From: Spirochaetales bacterium
GTDB taxonomy: Bacteria; Spirochaetota; Spirochaetia; Sphaerochaetales; Sphaerochaetaceae
Direction: 5' to 3'
Assembly (NCBI GenBank): GCA_022785155.1
Contig: JALFRH010000106.1
Location: forward strand, 1 to 12,768
DNA length: 12,768 bases
Below, piece after piece: positions 8,303 to 12,768 of the stretch (its first letter is position 1; each line of letters starts with the position of its first letter). Below the pieces are notes generated by a model. That model saw only the letters and a list, made by a program, of their open reading frames with translations, did not search any database and was not told the DNA's origin. The position numbers were made by a program, and so were the translations under genes.

Positions 8303-9067
8303 GTGTCGGATATTATGGTGAAAGCTGAGCACATTTCCAAATCCTTTGGGGCCAATGAAGTGTTGAAAGATATTTCCTTTACTCTTGAAAAGGGAAATGT
8401 ACTTTCAATAATCGGTCCTTCAGGAAGTGGAAAATCTACGCTGTTGAGAATCATTACTCAGCTTGAAAAGGCTGATGGTGGAAGCCTATATATAGATGGA
8501 AAGCCTCTTTTCCAGGATAAAGAGGGAAAAGCGGTCTACGCATCCACCAAGGAAATGCATTCCATCATTCTTAAGACCGGATTAGTATTCCAATCCTTCA
8601 ATCTCTTCCCTCACTTTACTGTGATGCGTAACATTACAGAGGCCCAATGGGCGGTACTCTCCAGAAGTAGGGAAGAGGCGGAGGATAGAGCAATACAGGT
8701 ATTGAAGGAGATGAATCTTTTGGACAAGGCGGATTCTTATCCTTCAGAGCTTTCGGGGGGACAAAAACAGAGAGTTTCCATAGCAAGAGCCCTTGTTATG
8801 GACCCAAAGATTTTATTCTTTGATGAGCCGACTTCAGCCTTGGATCCCGAACTTACAAGACAAGTATTGTCGGTAATAAAGGATCTGTCAGAGAGAGATA
8901 TGACAATGGTTGTTGTGACTCACGAGATGAATTTTGCCAGAAACATCTCGGATTGGGCTATATTCATGGAAAATGGATATATTGTGGAAGAAGGTGCGCC
9001 TGATGCTCTCTTTGTCGATCCAAGGGAAGAGAGGACAAAGGCTTTCATCTCTTCGTTCAAAGAATAA
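8303..9067 (+). CDS. Amino-acid ABC transporter ATP-binding protein (GlnQ/HisP type)
   Basis: ATPase of the amino-acid importer, 254 residues from GTG 8303, chosen because GAGGAG (8291-8296) is six bases before it; an ATG at 8315 is the alternative. Walker A GPSGSGKST is at 38-46, Q-loop Gln97 in GLVFQSFNLFPH, signature LSGGQ at 150-154, Walker B FFDEP around Asp174-Glu175 and switch His207 in VVTHE. The insert between Walker A and the Q-loop (GKAVYASTKEMHSI, about 75-88) is seen in a subset of polar amino-acid ATPases. The gene ends the operon and is followed immediately by an intrinsic terminator. Confidence 0.94.
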   Translation: MSDIMVKAEHISKSFGANEVLKDISFTLEKGNVLSIIGPSGSGKSTLLRIITQLEKADGGSLYIDGKPLFQDKEGKAVYASTKEMHSIILKTGLVFQSFNLFPHFTVMRNITEAQWAVLSRSREEAEDRAIQVLKEMNLLDKADSYPSELSGGQKQRVSIARALVMDPKILFFDEPTSALDPELTRQVLSVIKDLSERDMTMVVVTHEMNFARNISDWAIFMENGYIVEEGAPDALFVDPREERTKAFISSFKE

Positions 9068-9080
9068 AAACTTCACTGAT

Positions 9081-9159
9081 AATTGGAGCCTCTTCTCATC
9101 CTTGCCGTCGTTTTCTTGATTGGAGGCGACGAGAGAAGATAAGCTCCAATTTTTTTTTG
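9081..9159 (+). terminator. Long compound intrinsic terminator of the amino-acid ABC operon
   Basis: Outer arms AATTGGAGC (9081-9089) and GCTCCAATT (9143-9151) pair perfectly and run into about nine T residues. Inside, TCTTCTC (9091-9097) pairs with GAGAAGA (9133-9139), and CGTCG (9106-9110) with CGACG (9127-9131). This gives an unusually long, bulged hairpin of about 70 nt. It begins some 13 bases after the ATPase stop and separates this operon from the perR promoter. Confidence 0.85.
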
Positions 9160-9300
9160 CACATGGCCATGCGTCGGAGATATATTAAAACACGGTTATA
9201 AGCCGGTATTTATTTCCACTAACTAAACAAAAAGCAATCTATGTAAAACTTACCCCTTTCTTTTTCAAAAAATCGCCTCATATTTATATTAAAGAATATA

Positions 9301-9328
9301 TTGACAAAAAATTTAGAATAAGTATAAT
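9301..9328 (+). promoter_or_regulatory. Consensus sigma-70 type promoter of the perR-rbr-SDR operon
   Basis: TTGACA (9301-9306) and TATAAT (9323-9328) both match consensus fully, with a 16-base spacer. The start of transcription would fall around 9335, about 25 bases before the perR start codon. The -10 element overlaps the first PerR-like box and the probable start point lies in the second, so bound repressor would block polymerase. Confidence 0.85.
9313..9327. promoter_or_regulatory. PerR/Fur-like box 1
   Basis: TTAGAATAAGTATAA matches the known PerR box (TTATAATNATTATAA, a 7-1-7 inverted repeat) at 12 of the 14 defined positions. It covers the promoter spacer and most of the -10. Binding by the adjacent PerR homologue is inferred, not shown. 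Confidence 0.65.
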
Positions 9329-9332
9329 AAAT

Positions 9333-9347
9333 TTAGAATTAATCTAA
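9333..9347. promoter_or_regulatory. PerR/Fur-like box 2
   Basis: TTAGAATTAATCTAA is a second 7-1-7 site exactly 20 bases downstream of box 1, matching the PerR consensus at 11 of 14 defined positions. The 20-base spacing (about two helical turns) puts both sites on the same face of the DNA. It sits between the -10 element and the ribosome binding site. Confidence 0.6.
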
Positions 9348-9360
9348 AAAGGAGATGCAA

Positions 9361-9729
9361 ATGACCAAGTATGAAATAGAAATCCTTAGAATCATTTCTG
9401 AGTCCCATGAGCATCTCGCTGCTGATGAAGTATTTGATGTATTGAAGACGAAGTATCCGGGAGTTGTAAAAGCCACATGCTATAACAATCTCAATAAGCT
9501 TACGGACCAAGGACTAATAAGAAGGATTGTAATGGATAACGGCGGCTGCCGTTACGATAAGATCATCCGTCATGACCATTTGGTCTGCAGAAACTGTGGA
9601 AAACTGAAAGATGTTTTCCTTAAGGATATCACTTCTTCACTTAAAACAGATCTTGGGGAGGATATCGATTCCTACGACCTTAAGATATATTGGCTTTGCC
9701 CTGATTGCAGAAAGGGTGATGTATTATGA
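9361..9729 (+). CDS. perR: PerR-type peroxide-sensing repressor (Fur family)
   Basis: Metal-dependent repressor of oxidative-stress genes, 122 residues. An N-terminal winged helix (HLAADEVFDVLKTKYPG, then KATCYNNLNKLTDQGLI, about 18-53) is followed by the dimerisation domain. Two CxxC pairs (Cys76/Cys79 and Cys113/Cys116) form the structural zinc site. His18, Asp66, His71, His73 and Asp84 line up with the regulatory site of Bacillus PerR (His37, Asp85, His91, His93, Asp104). Aspartate rather than glutamate at the last position is the feature linked to peroxide sensing. The N-terminus is about 19 residues shorter than Bacillus PerR. Start: AAAGGAG (9348-9354) fits ATG 9361; the ATG at 9355 abuts it directly. 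Heads an operon with rubrerythrin and is probably autoregulated. Confidence 0.85.
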   Translation: MTKYEIEILRIISESHEHLAADEVFDVLKTKYPGVVKATCYNNLNKLTDQGLIRRIVMDNGGCRYDKIIRHDHLVCRNCGKLKDVFLKDITSSLKTDLGEDIDSYDLKIYWLCPDCRKGDVL

Positions 9730-9779
9730 AATACTCCTTGTGGAGTAAATAAATATCAAAAAGATAAAGGGTTTGAAAA

Positions 9780-10319
9780 ATGGCAAACAAGTACAGTGGA
9801 ACAAAGACTGAACAGAATCTCATGGCAGCATTTTCTGGTGAGAGCGGAGCAAGAAACAAGTATACTTACTTTGCGTCAGTTGCTAAGAAGGAAGGATACG
9901 AGCAGATTGCTGAACTCTTTTTGAAGACAGCAGATAATGAGAAGGAACACGCAAAGTTGTGGTTCAAGGAATTGGAAGGTATCGGTGATACGGCAGCTAA
10001 CCTTGCTGCAGCAGCTGAAGGCGAAAACTACGAGTGGACAGATATGTATGAGGGTTTTGCAAAGACAGCTGAGGAAGAGGGATTCAAGGCATTGGCAGCA
10101 AAATTCCGCTTGGTTGCAGCTATTGAGAAGCGCCATGAAGAGAGATATAGAGCTCTCTTGAAGAATGTTGAGACTATGGCTGTTTTCGAAAAGAGCGAAG
10201 TAAAGATCTGGGAATGCAGAAACTGCGGACACATTGTCGTAGGAACAAAGGCTCCTAGTGTCTGCCCGACATGTAACCATCCACAGAGCTATTTCGAAGT
10301 TCTTGCTGAAAACTACTGA
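9780..10319 (+). CDS. rbr: Rubrerythrin
   Basis: Cytoplasmic non-haem di-iron peroxidase that reduces hydrogen peroxide to water in anaerobes, using electrons passed through its rubredoxin-like domain. The 179 residues match the classical two-domain form. The four-helix ferritin-like domain carries iron ligands Glu21, Glu54 with His57 (ENEKEH-type motif DNEKEH), a Glu near 97-98, and Glu116 with His119 (EKRHE). The C-terminal rubredoxin-like zinc-ribbon domain has Cys146/Cys149 (CRNCG) and Cys162/Cys165 (CPTC). AAAGGG (9766-9771) is the ribosome site. It follows perR by 50 bases with no promoter seen between, so derepression of PerR by peroxide should raise it. Confidence 0.96.
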   Translation: MANKYSGTKTEQNLMAAFSGESGARNKYTYFASVAKKEGYEQIAELFLKTADNEKEHAKLWFKELEGIGDTAANLAAAAEGENYEWTDMYEGFAKTAEEEGFKALAAKFRLVAAIEKRHEERYRALLKNVETMAVFEKSEVKIWECRNCGHIVVGTKAPSVCPTCNHPQSYFEVLAENY

Positions 10320-10344
10320 TTGATAATACAAAAAGGGGATGTTT

Positions 10345-11082
10345 GTGTTAAAAGGAAAAACAGCAATTGTAACAGGAGGAACCAGAGGGATCGGTTTCTC
10401 CATTGTAAAGACGTTTTTGGATAACGGTGCAAATGTTGCACTATTGGGCTCAAGGCAAAATTCGGTTGAATCAACCCTATCGAAACTATCACAATACAAA
10501 GATAGAGTCATTGGACTTTGGCCTGATTTGATGAATCCTGAAGAGGTGAAAAGGGACTTCGAGAAAGTAAAGAATAGATTTGGCAGTGTGGATATACTTG
10601 CAAATAATGCAGGATTATCTTCCAGGACAAGCCTCTATGATTATACTCTTGAAGAGTTCCAGAAAGTAATGGATCTTAATGTCACCGCTGTCTTTGTATG
10701 CTCCCAGGCTGCAGCCAGGATCATGAAGGAACAGGGAGGAGGATGTATCATCTGCACTTCCAGCATGGTAGGTGAATATGGCCAGCCTTCAGGTTGTTCC
10801 TATCCTGCATCCAAGTTTGCTGTAAACGGCCTTGTGAAATCTCTTTCCAGAGAGCTTGCAAAGGACCATATAAGAGTAAATGCAGTAGCTCCAGGTGTTA
10901 CACGCACCGATATGCTTTCGGCTTTACCTAAAGAAATGGTTGACAGGATATCTGCTGATATTCCACTGGGAAGAGTAGGTGAACCTGAAGATATTGCAAA
11001 TGCTTATCTCTTCTTGGCTTCAGATGCAGCATCGTATATCACAGGTCAGGTGGTAAAGGTGGATGGAGGAGCAAGGGTCTAA
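10345..11082 (+). CDS. Short-chain dehydrogenase/reductase (FabG-like SDR)
   Basis: Classical SDR oxidoreductase using NAD(P)H, 245 residues from GTG 10345. Nucleotide-binding TGGTRGIG (10-17), NNAG (87-90), Asn112, catalytic Ser140, Tyr153 and Lys157 (YPASK) are all present, as is the C-terminal VAPGVTRTDM and VDGGARV pattern. Similar proteins are annotated as 3-oxoacyl-ACP reductase or gluconate 5-dehydrogenase; the sequence does not decide the substrate. AAAAGGGG (10331-10338) abuts the ATG at 10339 directly, so the in-frame GTG six bases on is the better start, though 10339 remains possible. It begins about 25 bases after rubrerythrin with no terminator between them and is probably cotranscribed from the perR promoter. 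Confidence 0.88.
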   Translation: MLKGKTAIVTGGTRGIGFSIVKTFLDNGANVALLGSRQNSVESTLSKLSQYKDRVIGLWPDLMNPEEVKRDFEKVKNRFGSVDILANNAGLSSRTSLYDYTLEEFQKVMDLNVTAVFVCSQAAARIMKEQGGGCIICTSSMVGEYGQPSGCSYPASKFAVNGLVKSLSRELAKDHIRVNAVAPGVTRTDMLSALPKEMVDRISADIPLGRVGEPEDIANAYLFLASDAASYITGQVVKVDGGARV

Positions 11083-11085
11083 TAA

Positions 11086-11107
11086 AATATTCCCAAATGA
11101 GAATATT
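11086..11107. terminator. Weak AT-rich hairpin between convergent genes
   Basis: AATATTC (11086-11092) pairs with GAATATT (11101-11107) around an eight-base loop, immediately after the SDR stop. On the minus strand it is followed by TTATTA; on the plus strand there is little T-run. It may serve the minus-strand remnant ending at 11106, or both directions weakly. Confidence 0.35.
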
Positions 11108-11963
11108 ATTCATTGTCTGTAAAATGAGAATGAATCCTTCTGCACTTATTGATAGTCTCTGCGTCTTTCTCTTTTGATAAGATGCGGAGACTTTTTATTG
11201 TGGCTACTGCCAGACTGTTCTTCACGCCTACAGGTACATATACTTTCATGCCCGGGTAGAATGAAGCATCGGGAGCGATGTAAAGGTATGGTTTCATTCC
11301 TTCTGGAAACACTACGTTGCAGCCATAGATTGTGTTTTCGTCGGTTCTGCCGATTTTCGCCAAATCAGGCCTTAGGCACTACATTTCATCCGCGTATTTC
11401 AAACATCGGTTTATTTCATCTGCTATCTCTCTTCAATTGTTCGGAAGATCATAGGATGTGAAGAACCCATTCCAGCCGCTCTTTCTTCCATATTTGCTTT
11501 CGAATACCATGCTGTAGCGTGTTTTGTAATAGGGTTGGGTCTCGTCAGGGGCGACATGTTCCTTTTCGTTTATCCAATGGGGATGGAAAGAGTAGAAATC
11601 TATTGATGAAAGAGCCTTTTGGATTCCCCTTCGATCCTTATACTCCACAAAAAAGTTTATGTTCTTCCCGTGGTGCTCGAAGCTCACTTTGTTGTCCAAA
11701 AGGTTTATTGCAAACTTCTCCAGTATCTCCTCTGTTTTCGTCACCGATAGCCGTGAATACTCCATGGAGAGGCTGGTTATCGTGTCTTTGACATCTATAT
11801 CCTTTATTTCCAATTCCTTTGGGATGTATGTAATGGCAAAGGATGAATAGAAGGGGAAGAAGTCTCCTTTCCCGTAGTAGAGGAATTCATTTCCTTTTTT
11901 ATCAAATATCTTTATCAAATGTGTCGCAAAACTCCTTGTTTCAGCTATGGGGATATAAGACAT
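11106..11963 (-). pseudogene. Unrecognised gene, interrupted by two nonsense codons
   Basis: On the minus strand a frame runs from about 11963 (MSYIPIAETRSFATHLIKIF) to a TGA at 11433-11435. The same frame continues as REIADEINRCLKYADEM to a TAG at 11379-11381, then as CLRPDLAKIGRTDENTIYG through KVYVPVGVKNSLAVATIKSL to the TAA at 11106-11108. All three pieces are in one frame with no gap, and both internal stops could come from single C-to-T changes (CGA to TGA, CAG to TAG). I therefore read it as one decayed gene of about 285 codons. It is rich in aromatic residues, with no signal peptide or membrane helix in the part after 11963. I do not recognise the family. The 5' end is uncertain: no good ribosome site precedes ATG 11963, coding-like sequence may run further right, and an IS200/IS605 remnant begins there. 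Confidence 0.6.
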
Positions 11964-12040
11964 GTACAGCGAAGTTACAGAAGTAATTGAAATTAGACCA
12001 AATACTTGTATTGAAAGGAAATAGATGGTATAATACGAGT

Positions 12041-12178
12041 ATAAAAAGATATAAGTCAAATGATAATACCGTCTATTCCTGCAAGTGCCATGTGGTGTGG
12101 TGTCCGAAGTATAGACGAAAAGTTCTGACTATAGAGAACCAGAAGACCTCACAACGACAGAAGGACAAACAGGGATGA
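12041..12178 (+). pseudogene. IS200/IS605-type tnpA remnant with internal deletion
   Basis: The frame reads KRYKSNDNTVYSCKCHVVWC then PKYRRKVLT, the unmistakable N-terminus of TnpA, the HUH-family Y1 transposase. It then jumps directly to IENQKTSQRQKDKQG and stop, which resembles the YIENQ-type C-terminal tail of these proteins. At about 45 codons it lacks roughly two thirds of a normal TnpA, including the expected HUH histidines and the catalytic tyrosine. The usual start codon position holds ATA (12041) instead of ATG. The stop overlaps the tnpB start, as in intact elements, so the deletion appears to be in frame. Non-functional. Confidence 0.8.
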
Positions 12179-12372
12179 TGCAAAAAGGTGTAAGATTCAG
12201 GATACACCCAAACAAGGAACAGAAAGACTTGATCAATCAGACCCTCGGATGTTGCAGACTCATCTACAACAAAGGCCTTGCCATGCGTAACGAAACCTAA
12301 AAAATGGCGGCAATACGGCTATTCCCAGACTTCTACGATGCTGACAATGATGAAAAAGTGTGATGACTTTCT
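12175..12372 (+). pseudogene. IS605-type tnpB remnant, frameshifted and truncated
   Basis: Starts with ATGATG at 12175 overlapping the tnpA stop. It reads MQKGVRFRIHPNKEQKDLIN and GCCRLIYNKGLAMRNET, the N-terminus of TnpB (the RNA-guided nuclease ancestral to Cas12), and hits TAA at 12298-12300. One frame over it resumes as KKWRQYGYSQTSTMLTMMKK and CDDF, again TnpB-like, until about 12372. There the sequence changes into the TetR fragment read on the other strand. The RuvC-like catalytic core, zinc finger and right end (where the guide RNA would be encoded) are all missing. The right boundary is approximate. Confidence 0.75.
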
Positions 12373-12578
12373 TTCCTTCGCCTGCTTCCTGATAAATAGG
12401 TAGAGCTGGTCGATCATTTCGTCTTTCGATGAAAAATGGCTGTAGAGAGTGGATTTTGCAATTCCTGCATTCTTGGCAATTTGGGAAAGGTATAGATTCC
12501 TCAAGCATTCCTTGGCTGCCAAAGGAAAGTATTGTCGATAGTATCTCGGTTTTTGTCTTATAAAAACTTTTGTTCGAG
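12372..12578 (-). pseudogene. TetR/AcrR-family regulator remnant (helix-turn-helix only)
   Basis: The minus strand reads AAKECLRNLYLSQIAKNAGI then AKSTLYSHFSSKDEMIDQLY and LFIRKQAKERKS, a clear TetR-family DNA-binding domain. The first helix is out of frame: two other frames upstream give helix-like text (KTKTEILSTILSF or NRDTIDNTFL), so at least one indel lies near 12520, and no good start codon remains. After about residue 55 the reading enters antisense tnpB sequence and stops at 12319-12321, so the ligand-binding domain is absent. Family is certain; which frame is ancestral upstream of 12522 is not. Confidence 0.75.
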
Positions 12579-12607
12579 ATAATACGACCGACTGTTCGTA
12601 TGGTTAA
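12579..12607 (-). promoter_or_regulatory. Promoter of the TetR remnant
   Basis: On the minus strand TTAACC (12607-12602) and TATTAT (12584-12579) are spaced by exactly 17 bases: a 4/6 match to the -35 and 5/6 to the -10 consensus. It reads toward the TetR remnant. The spacer is almost entirely occupied by a palindrome. Confidence 0.5.
12582..12601. promoter_or_regulatory. Palindrome, candidate TetR-family operator
   Basis: ATACGACCGACTGTTCGTAT has six-base perfect outer arms (ATACGA/TCGTAT) plus one further matching pair inside. It fills the -35/-10 spacer of the promoter above, the usual place for a TetR-family autoregulatory operator. Binding is inference. Confidence 0.5.
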
Positions 12608-12620
12608 TATAGATAAGGCA

Positions 12621-12658
12621 TAAAAAAAGCCATGGGGAGGGAACTCCCTCCCCATGGC
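12621..12658 (-). terminator. Strong intrinsic terminator, minus strand
   Basis: GCCATGGGGAGGG (12629-12641) pairs perfectly with CCCTCCCCATGGC (12646-12658) around a four-base loop, giving a 13-bp G+C-rich stem. On the minus strand it is followed by seven T residues (12628-12622). It terminates the gene entering from the right edge. Confidence 0.88.
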
Positions 12659-12684
12659 AAATTGTTAAGGAGGCGCTTTTTGGT

Positions 12685-12768
12685 TCAGGACCAAAAAAGC
12701 ATCAAAATTTGAAGACCCAAGGTAAATATAAACAACGTAGGTACGGCATAAGCAAGAAACTCTGAAAA
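12685..12768 (-). CDS. C-terminus of a membrane protein (5' part off-window)
   Basis: The minus strand is open from the right edge to TGA at 12685-12687, reading 27 residues that are almost wholly hydrophobic and aromatic (FSEFLAYAVPTLFIFTLGLQ, then ILMLFWS), consistent with a last transmembrane helix. The strong minus-strand terminator starts 27 bases after this stop, which supports a real gene end. Family cannot be named from so short a piece; a multidrug-type transporter controlled by the neighbouring TetR is a tempting but unproven guess. Confidence 0.5.
   Translation of the reverse strand, partial: FSEFLAYAVPTLFIFTLGLQILMLFWS

Noticed and set aside
9160..9300. Short ATG frame (MAMRRRYIKTRL) and CATGGCCATG palindrome in the gap before perR
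   Set aside because: No ribosome site, 12 codons only, and a 10-bp palindrome is common by chance; I see nothing else in this stretch.
11987..12040. Upstream extension of the tnpA frame (MKLDQILVLKGNRWYNTS)
   Set aside because: TnpA homology begins only at KRYKSNDN; the upstream part probably belongs to the element's left end or flank, not to the protein.
11964..12059. Minus-strand extension of the decayed gene (MTYIFLYSYYTIYFLS...), resembling a membrane segment
   Set aside because: Its right half overlaps the tnpA remnant and its upstream region, so the hydrophobic text is likely a by-product of AT-rich IS sequence; a few residues before 11963 may still be genuine.
11106..12180. Stop-codon reassignment or readthrough as an explanation for the broken genes
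   Set aside because: TAA, TAG and TGA all interrupt different remnants, frameshifts are also present, and intact genes in the window end normally with TAA, TAG or TGA; ordinary gene decay fits better.
12260..12655. 131-codon minus-strand frame through the TetR region
   Set aside because: It translates a terminator hairpin and out-of-frame TetR and tnpB sequence; only a short stretch (KTKTEILSTIL) could be real.
12658..12750. Plus-strand AAGGAGG (12667-12673) with a TTG six bases later, giving a ten-residue peptide, and another frame ending KYKQRRYGISKKL
   Set aside because: These lie antisense to the hydrophobic C-terminus and its terminator, which explains the region better; no recognisable product.

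Overview
This window is bacterial, with moderate to low G+C, strong GGAGG-type ribosome binding sites and tightly packed, often overlapping genes. Rubrerythrin under a PerR-type regulator points to an anaerobe. The style of the periplasmic binding protein (cleavable leader ending FAQ, then a GSAE stretch) and the overall gene style suggest a host-associated spirochaete of the Treponema/Sphaerochaeta kind. That placement is inference from family memory; a clostridial relative cannot be excluded from sequence alone.

Layout. (1) 1-5032, + strand: the 3' part of a phosphate-uptake operon, pstC (5'-truncated by the window edge), pstA, pstB and phoU, followed without a break by an OmpR-type response regulator and a PhoR-like sensor kinase. 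The genes overlap or nearly touch, so transporter, PhoU signalling and the two-component system look like one transcript. (2) 5097-~5900: a broken TPR-type gene with an in-frame stop and a later frameshift. (3) 5908-6609, - strand: tcdA, the tRNA ct6A-forming dehydratase, convergent with the broken gene. (4) 6854-9067, + strand: a polar amino-acid ABC transporter (binding protein, one permease, ATPase). It is preceded by a 12-bp-arm inverted repeat and ends in a long intrinsic terminator. (5) 9301-11082, + strand: a consensus promoter overlaid by two PerR-like boxes, then perR, rubrerythrin and a short-chain dehydrogenase as an oxidative-stress operon.

(6) 11106-12768 is a graveyard. It holds an unrecognised minus-strand gene broken by two nonsense codons, an IS200/IS605 remnant (tnpA with an internal deletion, tnpB frameshifted and truncated), and a TetR-family fragment fused tail-on to the tnpB fragment but still carrying a plausible promoter/operator. 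The last feature is the end of a minus-strand membrane-protein gene with a strong terminator.

I found no tRNA or rRNA, CRISPR array, or clearly novel multi-gene system. The most useful leads are the PerR promoter architecture with its SDR passenger, the inverted repeat upstream of the amino-acid transporter, and the decayed unknown gene beside the IS605 remnant.
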